Positions 27,285-35,766 of a stretch of 64,000 bases of DNA are shown one piece after another. Origin of the DNA: Nocardia niwae NBRC 108934 = DSM 45340 (GTDB taxonomy: Bacteria; Actinomycetota; Actinomycetes; Mycobacteriales; Mycobacteriaceae); assembly GCF_001613465.1 (NCBI RefSeq), contig NZ_BDCK01000017.1, positions 248,001 through 312,000 on the forward strand, given 5' to 3'. The notes under the pieces were generated by a model. It was not told the DNA's origin. It did not search any database and was given only the letters and a program-made list of their open reading frames with translations. The position numbers were made by a program, and so were the translations under genes. Within the stretch, counting starts at the first letter, position 1; each line of letters opens with the position of its first letter.

Positions 27285-28448
27285 TCAATCGGTGATGCGA
27301 TGCGGGACGAAGGCGGAGCCGTCGTCGGTGATCAGTCCCGCGGTCTCGCGGATGCCGAGGCCCGCCGCGGCGTCGCCGACGATCCACGCGCCGAGCACCG
27401 GGCGCATGCCGTCGAATTCCGGTAGCGGGTCGAGCAGCTGGTAGACGTAGCCTTCCTCGCCGTAGACACCGCCGGTCGCGGTTTCCAGGCCGGCGCCGAC
27501 GATCGTCATGTTGGCGCCTTCGCGTCCCAGCTTCGGTTTACGGATGTACTCGGTGAGTTCGTTGGGCTGGTCGAGGTAGGCGGGCAGCAGATTCGGGTGG
27601 CCCGGGTACATCTCCCACAGCACCGCCAGGATCGCCTTGTTGCTCAACAGCGTCTTCCACAGCGGTTCGATCCACATGGTCTGCGGCAGGCTGTCCACGA
27701 CGCGCTTGCCGAAATCGTCGTCGAGCACCCACTCCCACGGGTAGAGCTTGAAGATCCCCTCGATCGGGGCCTCCGCCAGATCGACGAAACGTTCCAGCTC
27801 GGAATCGAATCCGATCTCCTCGATCGGCAGCGCGACCGTGTCGAACCCGGCCTCGGCCGCGGTCTCCTGCATGTAGGCGGTGGTGACGTTGTCCTCACCG
27901 GTGGCGTCCGCGCCGGACCAGGTGAAGTGCAGTTGCGGCGTGGGCAGCACATCGCGCAGCTCGCCCCACCGCTCGACCAGCTTCTCGTGCAACGAGTTCC
28001 ACTGGTCGCCGCCGGGGTAGCGGTCGGTCAGCCAGTGCCACTGCACGATCGCCGCCTCCAGCAGCGAGGTCGGCGTGTCCGCGTTGTACTCCAGCAGTTT
28101 CGCCGGACGCCGCGCGTCGTAGCGCAGGTCGAAGCGCCCGTACACGTGCGGGTCGGAGCGCCGCCAGGATTCCGCGATCGGGCCCCAGCTCCATTCGGGC
28201 AGGCCGAAATCGGCGTACCGCTCGGTGAGCACGATGTGCTCGACCGCGTTCAGGCACATCGAGTGCAGGAGTTCGACGTCGGCCTCCAACGCGAGGATCT
28301 CCGGCATCTCGAACTCGTAGTGCACCGATTCGTCCCAGTACGGGCGCGGCTGACCACTCGCATCCCGGCCCGGGGAACCGTAGACCAGGCCCTGGCTTTC
28401 GACGGTCTGCTGCCAGCCCGCCCGGGGCGTATCCCGCACGCGTCGCAT
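27285..28448 (-). CDS. Glutathionylspermidine synthase-family ATP-grasp protein (YgiC/YjfC-like)
   Basis: 387 residues of the glutathionylspermidine synthase preATP-grasp/ATP-grasp family. Visible family segments include PYWDESVHYEFEMPEILALE, RFDLRYDARRPAKLLEYNAD, KLYPWEWVLDDDFGK, EPLWKTLLSNKAILAVLWEM, RKPKLGREGANM and LGAWIVGDAAAGLGIRE. Actinobacteria use mycothiol rather than glutathione, so the family name should not be taken as the reaction; an amide-bond ligation on an unknown acceptor is expected. The start codon is one base from the stop of the upstream anchored protein, and the DUF350 gene follows after 64 bases, so the three form an operon. Confidence 0.82.
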   Translation of the reverse strand: MRRVRDTPRAGWQQTVESQGLVYGSPGRDASGQPRPYWDESVHYEFEMPEILALEADVELLHSMCLNAVEHIVLTERYADFGLPEWSWGPIAESWRRSDPHVYGRFDLRYDARRPAKLLEYNADTPTSLLEAAIVQWHWLTDRYPGGDQWNSLHEKLVERWGELRDVLPTPQLHFTWSGADATGEDNVTTAYMQETAAEAGFDTVALPIEEIGFDSELERFVDLAEAPIEGIFKLYPWEWVLDDDFGKRVVDSLPQTMWIEPLWKTLLSNKAILAVLWEMYPGHPNLLPAYLDQPNELTEYIRKPKLGREGANMTIVGAGLETATGGVYGEEGYVYQLLDPLPEFDGMRPVLGAWIVGDAAAGLGIRETAGLITDDGSAFVPHRITD

Positions 28449-29258
28449 CTACGACCCTCCGCCGGTGCTCTTGCTGCCCAGACCGCCGCGCTGGATGGTG
28501 GTGCCGCTCTTGGTCTTGATCTCGGCGCCTTTCGGTTTGATCGTGGTGCCGCCGGTCGGCGGTTTGCCGATGGCGCCCGTGCCGCCGTAGTAGTAGCGGT
28601 ACTGCGGCCCGCCGCCGAGGATGATCAAACCCGGATTGACGCCGGTGTCGCTGATGAAGCCGGGACGGCCGTCGCCGCAGTAGGAGTCGTCGACGACAAT
28701 CTCCTGGCCGTTCTCGGTCTTCACGCACTGCGCCGTCACCCGGTCCGGCGCGGCCAGGGCGCGATAGGCCAGATAGCCGCCACCGACCAGGGCGGCGACG
28801 CCGACGATGGCGACACCGCCGATCATGACCCGCTTGCGGGTGCGCTTCTTGGCCGCCTCGGCCCAGGCGGCGGCGCGCTGTTCCTCCTCGGCGCGTCTGC
28901 GGGCCTTCTCCCTTGCCCGCGCCTCGGCCACGGTCGGTGGGCGGGGCTGAGTCACGCCGGCTTCCTGGCGCTGGATACTGCCGGGCCGCGGGGAGGCTGC
29001 CGGGTGTTCGCCGCCTGGGCCGCTCGTCTCGCCGGGCGGCGCCGATACCGGCGTGGACCAGTCGACGCCGGACTGTTCGGCGTCCCCAGGGGCCGGCTGG
29101 TCGGTGCCACGGGAGACGGGCGTCGACCAGTCCTGGTCGTCGCCGGGGGCGGGCGTGGCCGGAGTGGCGGGCTGCTGGTCCGCGCCCGGGCGCTGCGGCT
29201 CGGACGGCCGTTCGGGCTCGTCCCGGCGCTCGTCTTCACCCGGATTTCGCGTGCTCAC
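28449..29258 (-). CDS. Membrane-anchored Pro/Gln-rich protein, possible YgiB/DUF1190-like partner
   Basis: 269 residues: a disordered N-terminal region of about 140 residues rich in Pro, Glu and Asp with two DWSTPVS repeats; a charged segment (EARAREKARRRAEEEQRAA); one membrane helix (VMIGGVAIVGVAALVGGGYL); then an exported domain of about 95 residues. The exported domain has paired cysteines (TAQCVKTENG, VDDSYCGDG), PGLIILGGGPQYRYYYGG and a Gly/Thr/Lys-rich tail. The Tyr/Gly-rich end and its place before a YgiC-like ligase resemble E. coli YgiB (DUF1190) with YgiC, but identity is not certain. GTG start at 29258. First gene of the trio. Confidence 0.68.
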   Translation of the reverse strand: MSTRNPGEDERRDEPERPSEPQRPGADQQPATPATPAPGDDQDWSTPVSRGTDQPAPGDAEQSGVDWSTPVSAPPGETSGPGGEHPAASPRPGSIQRQEAGVTQPRPPTVAEARAREKARRRAEEEQRAAAWAEAAKKRTRKRVMIGGVAIVGVAALVGGGYLAYRALAAPDRVTAQCVKTENGQEIVVDDSYCGDGRPGFISDTGVNPGLIILGGGPQYRYYYGGTGAIGKPPTGGTTIKPKGAEIKTKSGTTIQRGGLGSKSTGGGS

Positions 29259-29289
29259 CGCTGCGCCCCCCTCGTCGCCCGAACCACCA

Positions 29290-29568
29290 CTACCGCTCCT
29301 CGAAACCGGTCAAATCACCCCGCGCGGGCTCCCAGCTTTCCACAACCAACCTCACCTGACCAGGTGTATCGCCGGAACGCAAGTGGGCGAGCAACCGCTC
29401 GCAGGCCGGTCGTGGCCCCTCGGCGACCACGTGCACCCGGCCGTCCCTGGCATTGGTCGCGCGCCCGACCAGGCCGAGCTCCAGCGCCCGCGACCGAGTC
29501 CACCAGCGGAAACCCACGCCCTGGACCATTCCGTGCACCCAGGCGCTCAACCGAACGGTCTCGCCCAT
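29290..29568 (-). CDS. acyP: Acylphosphatase
   Basis: A 92-residue alpha/beta sandwich enzyme that hydrolyses acyl phosphates. The signature VHGMVQGVGFRWWTRSRA (about residues 11-28) contains the phosphate-binding loop and the catalytic Arg. The second signature region is LVGRATNARDGRVHVVAEG with the catalytic Asn. ATG 29568 overlaps the OsmC-like stop by one base (TGATG). In M. tuberculosis the OsmC-acyP pair lies directly before smc; here about 13 kb separates them. Confidence 0.93.
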   Translation of the reverse strand: MGETVRLSAWVHGMVQGVGFRWWTRSRALELGLVGRATNARDGRVHVVAEGPRPACERLLAHLRSGDTPGQVRLVVESWEPARGDLTGFEER

Positions 29569-30035
29569 CAGGCCTCGATGTCGAACGACAGCGTCACCTT
29601 CGATCCCGCCTTCAGTGTCCGTCCCACCGTGCAGACCTTGTCGATCGCACGTTGCACGGTGACCAGCAACCGTTCGCGGGATGCGTCGTCGAGTTCGCTG
29701 AGGTCGAGCTCGAACACTTCCTCCAGGTGCGGGTACACCTCGTTCTCCCGGTCGGCGTCGCCCGAGACGCGGATGGTCGCGTCGAAGTTGTCGCCGAGTT
29801 TGCGCGAGAGCGGGAAGTCCGCGCTCAGCCCGGAGCAGGCGGCCAGCGCGATCTTCAGCAACTCGCCGGGGGTGAACACACCGGGAACGCCCTGCGAACC
29901 GATCAGGACTTCGGCGCCGCGGGAGCTGCGGCCGGTGTAAGCCCTGGTTCCGGTGCGCTCGACCCACAACGTGGTCGGTTCCGGCGCGCTCGGCGCCGCG
30001 GTGGCGGTGACGGGTGTAGCGGTCTGTTCAGCCAT
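29568..30035 (-). CDS. OsmC-family peroxiredoxin-like protein
   Basis: 155 residues of the OsmC/Ohr fold, which reduces organic hydroperoxides through two redox cysteines. Visible are RAYTGRSSRGAEVLIGS, TPGELLKIALAACSGLSADF with one conserved Cys, and the second Cys in AIDKVCTVGRTLKAG. It starts MAEQTATPVTATAA at ATG 30035; the upstream frame is open but low quality. It is translationally coupled to acyP, an association conserved in mycobacteria (Rv2923c). Substrate preference cannot be read. Confidence 0.85.
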   Translation of the reverse strand: MAEQTATPVTATAAPSAPEPTTLWVERTGTRAYTGRSSRGAEVLIGSQGVPGVFTPGELLKIALAACSGLSADFPLSRKLGDNFDATIRVSGDADRENEVYPHLEEVFELDLSELDDASRERLLVTVQRAIDKVCTVGRTLKAGSKVTLSFDIEA

Positions 30036-30136
30036 GGGTTCGATCCTGCCATTGTCGTCGCAATCAACTCGCGCGCCTGGCAACGCCGCGCCAGGTCGAG
30101 CCATTCCGCGCGGTCGGCGGCCCGTGGCCGGGATTA

Positions 30137-30871
30137 CTACTCCTGGAACCGGTAACCCATGCCAGCCTCGGTCAGCAGGTGCTTGGGATGCGACGGATCG
30201 TCCTCCAGCTTGCGGCGCAATTGCGCCAGATAGACCCGCAGGTAGTGGGTCTCGGTGGCGTAGGAGGGACCCCATACCTCGCGCAGCAGCTCACGCCGTC
30301 CGACCAGCTTGCCGCGGTTGCGCACCAGCATCTCGAGCATGCCCCACTCGGTGGGGGTCAGGTGGACGGTCTCGCCGCGTTTGGTGACCTTCTTGGCGGC
30401 CAGGTCGACGGTGAACGAGTCGGTGGTCACGACGGGCGCCGAGGCGTCGGGATCGGTGGCGCCGCGCCGGACCGCGGCGCGCAGCCGGGCCAGCAGCTCG
30501 TCCATGCCGAACGGCTTGGTGACGTAGTCGTCGGCGCCCGCGTCCAGCGCTTCGACCTTGTCGGCGGAATCCGTCCGCGCCGACAGCACGATCACCGGCG
30601 CGGCGGTCCAGCCGCGCAATCCGGCGAGCACCTCGATGCCGTCCATGTCGGGCAGGCCGAGGTCGAGAATCACGACGTCCGGATGCCGGTCGGCCGCCGC
30701 GCGCAAGGCCGCCCCGCCGGTCGCGGCGGTGATCACCTCGTAGCCGCGCACCGACAGATTGATCCGCAACGCGCGCACGATCTGTGGTTCGTCGTCGACC
30801 ACGAGCACCTTCGTCGCCACCGCCTCGGACGTCTTCGCCGCCACCGCCGCCTCCTGTGTCGTCACGGACAC
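30137..30871 (-). CDS. kdpE: KdpE, response regulator of the Kdp system
   Basis: OmpR/PhoB-type response regulator of 244 residues. The receiver domain has VLVVDDEPQIVRALRINL, the phospho-acceptor in DVVILDLGLPDMDG (Asp near residue 71) and the Lys of DDYVTKPFGMDELLARL. The C-terminal winged helix includes LTPTEWGMLEMLVRNRGKLV and VYLAQLRRKLEDDPSHPKHL. GTG 30871 abuts the kdpD stop; a GTG at 30865 would shorten it by two residues. With KdpD it should activate the divergent kdpFABC genes at low potassium. Confidence 0.94.
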   Translation of the reverse strand: MSVTTQEAAVAAKTSEAVATKVLVVDDEPQIVRALRINLSVRGYEVITAATGGAALRAAADRHPDVVILDLGLPDMDGIEVLAGLRGWTAAPVIVLSARTDSADKVEALDAGADDYVTKPFGMDELLARLRAAVRRGATDPDASAPVVTTDSFTVDLAAKKVTKRGETVHLTPTEWGMLEMLVRNRGKLVGRRELLREVWGPSYATETHYLRVYLAQLRRKLEDDPSHPKHLLTEAGMGYRFQE

Positions 30872-33451
30872 TCACTCACCCGCGTTCGTCGTCTCGTGCG
30901 CCACGGCCGTGCCGCCGGCATCCGGCGGCTCGCCGCCGGGCAAGTCGACCAGCATGGTCAATCCTCCCCCCGGGGTGGGCTCGGCATGCACTGTGCCGCC
31001 CATCGCTTCGACGAACCCGCGCACCACCGACAGACCCAGGCCGACGCCGGTGGTGTTGTCGCGGTCGCCGAGGCGCTGGAAGGGTTCGAACAGCTGCTCC
31101 TCGGTGCCGTGCGGCACACCGGGGCCGGTGTCGACGACCGCGATCGCGACCCGGTCACCCGCGCGTTCCGCAGTGATCCGGACCGTGTCCGCGCGGGGCG
31201 CGTGCCGCAACGCGTTGTCGATCAGGTTCGCCAGTACCCGTTCCAGCAGGCCGCTGTCGGCGCGCACCGAGACGTCGCCGACCTCCACCCGGACCCGGTC
31301 CACTGCCGCGCGGCGCAGTCCCCGCGCGCCCATCCCGACGCTCACCAGCGCGCGGTGCACCGCCTCGTCCAGGTAGACCCGCCGCACCTGCGGCGTGACC
31401 ACGCCGACCGCGAGCCGGGAGGAGTCGAGCAGATTGCCGACCAGTGCGGTGAGCTGATCGACCGATTCCTCGATCGTCTCCAGCAATTCGGCGGTGTCCT
31501 CGGGGGAGAACTCGATGTCGTCGCTGCGCAGGCTGGACACCGCCGCTTTGGCGCCTGCCAGCGGGGTGCGCAGGTCGTGGCTGACCGCCGAGAGCAGAGC
31601 ACGCCGCAGGCGATCGGCCTCCAGCAGCGCCGCGGCGGCGCTGGCCTCCTCGGCGAGGCGCGCCTGCCGCACCAGCGCGACGGCCTGGTTGGTCACCGCG
31701 TTGAGCACCGGTCGGTCGGCGGCCGCCAGCGGGCGGCCGGACAGCAGTAGCCAGTGGCGGGCATCGCCGGCTTCCACCACGGTGTCCGCATCCGACGGCT
31801 GCCGTGGCGGGTCGACGCCCACCTCGGCGAGTACCCGGTCGCCCGCCACCAGGCCGACCGCGCGCTGCGCGAAGACCTCCCTGATCTGTTCGAGCAGCCG
31901 GGGCAGATCCGCGCCGTGCAGGATCGCGCCGGAGAACATGGTCAGCAGCTCGGCCTGCCGGGACGCCTTGCGCGCCTGAACGGTTCGCTTCGCGGCCAGG
32001 TCGACCAGCGCCGCCACCGCGACGGCGACGATGAGCAGCACCACCACGGTGATGAAGCTGTTCGGCTCGGCGATGGTAAGGCTGTAGCGCGGCGGGGCGA
32101 AGAACCAGTTCAGCAACAGGCCCGACAGCAGCGCCGAGAACGACGCGGGCACGACGCCGCCGAGCAGCGCCACCGCGACCACGCCGACCACGAACACGGC
32201 GCTGATCCCGCCCAGATCCAGCAGCTCGTCGAGGTAGGCGGCACTGACCGCGCAGACCAGGGCAGGCACGAGAACGGCGGCGAGCCAGGCCGCCAGGGGG
32301 CGGCGTGGGTGCAGGGCCGCGTACCGGAATCCGCGGTGAGCCTGCTCGTGCGTCACCATGTGCACGTCGATCTTGCCGGAGCGCTGGACCACCGTGGAGC
32401 CGATGCCCTCGTCGAAGATCCGCGCCCAGCGCGAACGGCGGGAGGTGCCGAGCACGAGCTGGGTGGCGTTCGCCTCGCGGGCGAACTCGAGCAGCGCGGT
32501 GGGCACGTCGTCGCCGGTGACGGTGTGCAGGGAGGCGTCCAGGCCGGCCGCCAGCTCACGCAGCCGGGCCAGCCGCTCGGTGGAGACCCCGGCCAGGCCG
32601 TCGCCGCGCACCACGTGCACGACCACCAGATCGGCGCTGGATTTCGTGGCGATCCGGCCTGCGCGCCGCACGATCGTCTCCGATTCCGGGCCGCCGGTCA
32701 CCGCCACCACGACGCGTTCGCGCGCCTCCCACAATTCGGTGATCTTGTGATCGGCCCGGTATTTCGCCAGTGCGGCGTCGACCTGGTCGGCCAGCCACAG
32801 CAGCGCCAGCTCGCGCAGGGCGGTGAGATTTCCCGCGCGGAAGTAGTTGCGCAGCGCGGCGTCGATCCGCTCGGCGGCGTATACGTTGCCGTGGGAAAGC
32901 CTGCGCCGCAGCGCTTCCGGCGTGATGTCGACCAGCTCGACCTGGTCGGCTTCGCGCACCACCGCGTCGGGTACCGTCTCGCGCTGCTGAATGCCGGTGA
33001 TCTGCTCCACGACGTCGTTGAGGCTCTCCAGATGCTGCACGTTGACCGTCGAGATCACGTCGATGCCCGCGTCGAGCAACTCCGCCACGTCCTGCCAGCG
33101 CTTCTCGTGCTCACTGCCGGGCGCGTTGGTGTGCGCCAGCTCGTCGACCAGCACCACCGCGGGCGCGCGCCGCAGCACCGCCTCGACGTCGAGTTCGGCG
33201 AACGTGCTGCCGCGATAGTCGATCAGCTTCGGCGGTACGCGCTCGATGCCCTCGAGCAGTTTCGCGGTCTTCTCCCTGCCGTGCGTTTCGACCACCGCGG
33301 CCACCACGTCGCGACCGCGCTCCAGCCGCCGGTGGGCCTCGCCGAGCATGGCGTAGGTCTTGCCGACTCCCGGCGCGGCGCCGAGGTAGATACGCAGCTG
33401 CCCGCGTTTCACGCCTTCATCATCGCGCGTCGCGCTGCCCGGGCCGAGCAC
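30872..33451 (-). CDS. kdpD: KdpD, potassium-sensing histidine kinase
   Basis: Membrane histidine kinase that controls KdpE. Up to 859 residues from GTG 33451; GTG 33412 (VKRGQLRIYLG) is an alternative that removes 13. Order: N-terminal KdpD domain with Walker A GAAPGVGKT (about 24-32) and VVLVDELAHTN; Usp-like domain (VAVTGGPESETIVRRAGRIA); four membrane helices (AAWLAAVLVPALVCAVSAAY onward); GAF-like region; HisKA with SAVSHDLRTPLAG, His near residue 622; HATPase with DNALRHAPRA, VVDTGPGVPHG and GVGLGLSVVRG. All kinase motifs are intact. Confidence 0.94.
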   Translation of the reverse strand: MLGPGSATRDDEGVKRGQLRIYLGAAPGVGKTYAMLGEAHRRLERGRDVVAAVVETHGREKTAKLLEGIERVPPKLIDYRGSTFAELDVEAVLRRAPAVVLVDELAHTNAPGSEHEKRWQDVAELLDAGIDVISTVNVQHLESLNDVVEQITGIQQRETVPDAVVREADQVELVDITPEALRRRLSHGNVYAAERIDAALRNYFRAGNLTALRELALLWLADQVDAALAKYRADHKITELWEARERVVVAVTGGPESETIVRRAGRIATKSSADLVVVHVVRGDGLAGVSTERLARLRELAAGLDASLHTVTGDDVPTALLEFAREANATQLVLGTSRRSRWARIFDEGIGSTVVQRSGKIDVHMVTHEQAHRGFRYAALHPRRPLAAWLAAVLVPALVCAVSAAYLDELLDLGGISAVFVVGVVAVALLGGVVPASFSALLSGLLLNWFFAPPRYSLTIAEPNSFITVVVLLIVAVAVAALVDLAAKRTVQARKASRQAELLTMFSGAILHGADLPRLLEQIREVFAQRAVGLVAGDRVLAEVGVDPPRQPSDADTVVEAGDARHWLLLSGRPLAAADRPVLNAVTNQAVALVRQARLAEEASAAAALLEADRLRRALLSAVSHDLRTPLAGAKAAVSSLRSDDIEFSPEDTAELLETIEESVDQLTALVGNLLDSSRLAVGVVTPQVRRVYLDEAVHRALVSVGMGARGLRRAAVDRVRVEVGDVSVRADSGLLERVLANLIDNALRHAPRADTVRITAERAGDRVAIAVVDTGPGVPHGTEEQLFEPFQRLGDRDNTTGVGLGLSVVRGFVEAMGGTVHAEPTPGGGLTMLVDLPGGEPPDAGGTAVAHETTNAGE

Positions 33452-33505
33452 CCCTCGATCGTCGCGGCGCGCTGTCGCGCCACCGTGCGGCCTTCCGATT
33501 CCGCG

Positions 33506-33631
33506 TCACCTCCGCGCATCATCGACCTCGAGCACAATCGGTAGGGGTCGCGGCGCCTGTTCGCGAGCCCCGAGCGCGCGGATGACCAGCGCGCAGCAGA
33601 CGAAGGCGACGACGAAGATCACTGCCGACAT
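33506..33631 (-). CDS. 41-residue single-pass membrane peptide upstream of kdpD
   Basis: A short frame starting MSAVIFVVAFVCCALVIRAL and continuing with a charged tail ending EVDDARR. One hydrophobic helix of about 20 residues is followed by a cytoplasmic-looking tail. Support: GAGAGG about six bases before ATG 33631, and position 54 bases before kdpD on the same strand, divergent from kdpFABC. It is too long for, and unlike, KdpF. It could be a small regulator of the KdpD sensor, a leader peptide, or spurious. Confidence 0.45.
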   Translation of the reverse strand: MSAVIFVVAFVCCALVIRALGAREQAPRPLPIVLEVDDARR

Positions 33632-33924
33632 CGCGGTCCTCTCTTCTTTCCGGCTGGACGGCACCGGTCGCGCTGGAATCGTCCCGCCTGGCCGACTCTC
33701 CACTTCTACCGTCGCCAGACGGCGGGACCTGGATTTTTACGGGGTGTTGACGGTCCGTCCGCGTTCCTTGACGCCATCCTTGCGGGCGTCGCGTGAGTGT
33801 CAATGAACCGCAAATGCCGAGCACCCGGGCGTCAAGAAGTCGTCAGGAAACGGCCGGACGCGCCACTGGGGCGCTTCACTCGCTGTGTCGCGCCGGAGTC
33901 CGGCGCGCGGATGGAGGTTGTGCA
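33632..33924. promoter_or_regulatory. Divergent kdpDE/kdpFABC control region
   Basis: 293 bases between the two kdp arms. It contains CTTGACG at 33767-33773, TTGACG at 33747-33752, and the inverse CGTCAAG at 33830-33836, plus a GACGCC/GGCGTC hairpin (33770-33775, 33785-33790). These could be KdpE sites or -35 elements. It ends in GGAGG before the first plus-strand peptide. No longer gene is seen. Confidence 0.4.
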
Positions 33925-34011
33925 GTGATATCGGTCGTGGTGTTCACCGCGCTCACCGTGGCGGCGTTCGCGCTGTTCGGGGTGATCCAGCGCGGGGTGG
34001 AGAAGTTGTGA
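33925..34011 (+). CDS. 28-residue hydrophobic peptide preceding kdpF
   Basis: Starts at GTG 33925 with ISVVVFTALTVAAFALFGVI and ends QRGVEKL, preceded by GGAGG with seven-base spacing. One membrane helix with a short basic end. Its stop overlaps the kdpF GTG (GTGA), so the two are translationally coupled. It is the same size as KdpF but a different sequence. It looks like a second small subunit of the Kdp transporter, or a coupling peptide. The strong ribosome site and exact overlap make chance unlikely. I do not know a named family. Confidence 0.7.
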   Translation: MISVVVFTALTVAAFALFGVIQRGVEKL

Positions 34012-34094
34012 CCGCGAATCTGATCGGTCTGGTTCTCGCCGTCGGCGTCGCGGTCTATCTGGTCGCGGCGCTGCTGTTTCCCGAGAGGTTCTGA
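34008..34094 (+). CDS. kdpF: KdpF, small subunit of the K+-transporting ATPase
   Basis: 28 residues: (M)TANLIGLVLAVGVAVYLV then AALLFPERF, which matches the KdpF signature of one helix ending in P-E-R-F. KdpF stabilises the KdpABC complex in the membrane. The GTG at 34008 overlaps the previous peptide, and the stop at 34092-34094 abuts the kdpA GTG at 34095. Confidence 0.9.
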   Translation: MTANLIGLVLAVGVAVYLVAALLFPERF

Positions 34095-35765
34095 GTGAGC
34101 ACGACAACGGCGGGGATCGCCTTCGTGGCCTCCCTGATCCTGGCGCTCGCGCTGGTGCACGTGCCGCTGGGCGACTACATGTACCGGGTCTACGACAGCC
34201 GGAAGCACTCTCGCGTAGAACGTCTCGTCTACCGTGCGATCGGAGCGCACCCCGAAGTCGAGCAGCCCTGGCCGGTGTACGCGCGCAGCGTGCTGGCCTT
34301 CTCGGCGGTCGGCGTTCTCTTCCTGTTCTTCTTCCAGCTGATGCAAGGCAGGTTGCCGCTGCGTCTGCACGACCCGGCCACCGAGATGACGCCGGCGCTG
34401 GCCTGGAACACCGCGGTCAGTTTCGTGACGAACACCAACTGGCAGAACTACTCCGGCGAGTCGACCCAGGGCCACCTGGTGCAGATGGCGGGGCTGGCGG
34501 TGCAGAACTTCGTGTCGGCGGCCGTTGGCATGGCCGTGGCGGTGGCGCTGGTGCGAGGTTTCGCTCGCCAGCACACCGGCGATCTCGGCAACTTCTGGGT
34601 CGACCTGGTGCGCGGCACGCTGCGCATCCTGCTCCCGATCGCGTTCATCTTCGCGGTCGTTCTGGTGGCAGGCGGTGTGATCCAGAACTTCCACGCGCAC
34701 GACCAAGTGGCGCAGACGCTCGACGGGACTCGGCAGATCATCCCCGGCGGCCCAGTCGCGAGCCAAGAGGTGATCAAGGAACTCGGCACCAACGGCGGTG
34801 GTTTCTACAACGCCAACTCGTCGCACCCGTTCGAGAACCCGGCCTCCTGGACCAACTGGGTGGAGATCTTCTTGCTGCTGGTGATCAGCTTCTCGCTGCC
34901 GCGCACCTTCGGCCGGATGGTGCGCAGCCGCAGGCAGGGCTACGCGATCGTCGCGGTGATGGGGACGATCGCACTGATCAGCGTCACGCTGACCAACCTG
35001 TTCCAGCTCCAGCACCACGGCACCGTGCCGACCGCGATCGGCGCGTCGATGGAAGGCGTGGAGCAGCGTTTCGGCGTGGCGAATTCGGCCACGTTCGCCG
35101 CTTCGACCACGTTGACCTCGACCGGCGCCGTCGACTCCTTCCACGACTCCTACACCAGCCTCGGCGGTCTCATGACGATGTTCGACATGCAGTTGGGTGA
35201 GGTCGCGCCCGGCGGCACCGGATCGGGTCTGTACGGCATGCTGCTCCTGGCGGTGATCACGGTGTTCGTCGCGGGCCTCATGGTCGGTCGCACTCCGGAG
35301 TACCTGGGCAAGAAGATCACGCCGCGCGAGATCAAACTCGCCGCGTCGTATTTCCTGATCAGTCCGCTGATCGTGCTGGTGGGCACGGCCGCGGCGATGG
35401 CGATGCCGGGGCAGCGCGCGAGCATGCTGAACTCCGGGCCGCACGGTCTGTCGGAGGTGCTGTACGCGTTCACCTCGGCCGCCAACAACAACGGCTCCGC
35501 CTTCGCGGGCCTGACCGGCAACACCGAGTGGTACAACACCGCACTGGGCCTGGCCATGCTCTTCGGCCGTTTCCTGCCGATCATCTTCGTGCTCGCCCTG
35601 GCCGGTTCGCTGGCGCGGCAGGGCACCACTCCCGAGTCGATCGGCACGCTGCCGACGCACCGGCCGCAGTTCGTCGGCATGGTCGTCGGTGTGACGGTGA
35701 TCCTGGTCGCGCTCACCTTCCTGCCCGCGCTGGCGCTCGGGCCGCTCGCCGAAGGAATCCACTGA
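34095..35765 (+). CDS. kdpA: KdpA, K+-binding channel subunit of the Kdp ATPase
   Basis: 556-residue integral membrane protein related to the SKT/Trk channels; binds and passes K+ in the high-affinity Kdp pump. Selectivity-loop sequences are present: [53 protein letters not shown] and [14 protein letters not shown]. About ten hydrophobic segments are visible. GTG start directly after kdpF; kdpB ATG follows its stop by one base. Confidence 0.96.
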   Translation: MSTTTAGIAFVASLILALALVHVPLGDYMYRVYDSRKHSRVERLVYRAIGAHPEVEQPWPVYARSVLAFSAVGVLFLFFFQLMQGRLPLRLHDPATEMTPALAWNTAVSFVTNTNWQNYSGESTQGHLVQMAGLAVQNFVSAAVGMAVAVALVRGFARQHTGDLGNFWVDLVRGTLRILLPIAFIFAVVLVAGGVIQNFHAHDQVAQTLDGTRQIIPGGPVASQEVIKELGTNGGGFYNANSSHPFENPASWTNWVEIFLLLVISFSLPRTFGRMVRSRRQGYAIVAVMGTIALISVTLTNLFQLQHHGTVPTAIGASMEGVEQRFGVANSATFAASTTLTSTGAVDSFHDSYTSLGGLMTMFDMQLGEVAPGGTGSGLYGMLLLAVITVFVAGLMVGRTPEYLGKKITPREIKLAASYFLISPLIVLVGTAAAMAMPGQRASMLNSGPHGLSEVLYAFTSAANNNGSAFAGLTGNTEWYNTALGLAMLFGRFLPIIFVLALAGSLARQGTTPESIGTLPTHRPQFVGMVVGVTVILVALTFLPALALGPLAEGIH

Positions 35766-35766
35766 C

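Noticed and set aside
27285..28448. Literal glutathionylspermidine synthase activity
   Set aside because: The family name fits, but the mycothiol-dependent enzyme in the same window argues for an organism without glutathione; substrate left open.
30076..30095. CCTGGC/GCCAGG hairpin between kdpE and the OsmC-like gene
   Set aside because: Only six reliable base pairs; too weak to call a terminator.
27597..30155. An 852-codon plus-strand frame opposite the ATP-grasp cassette
   Set aside because: Crosses the ends of four real minus-strand genes with ribosome sites and overlaps; no motif.
31754..33544. A plus-strand frame of about 600 codons opposite kdpD
   Set aside because: KdpD motifs are complete on the minus strand.
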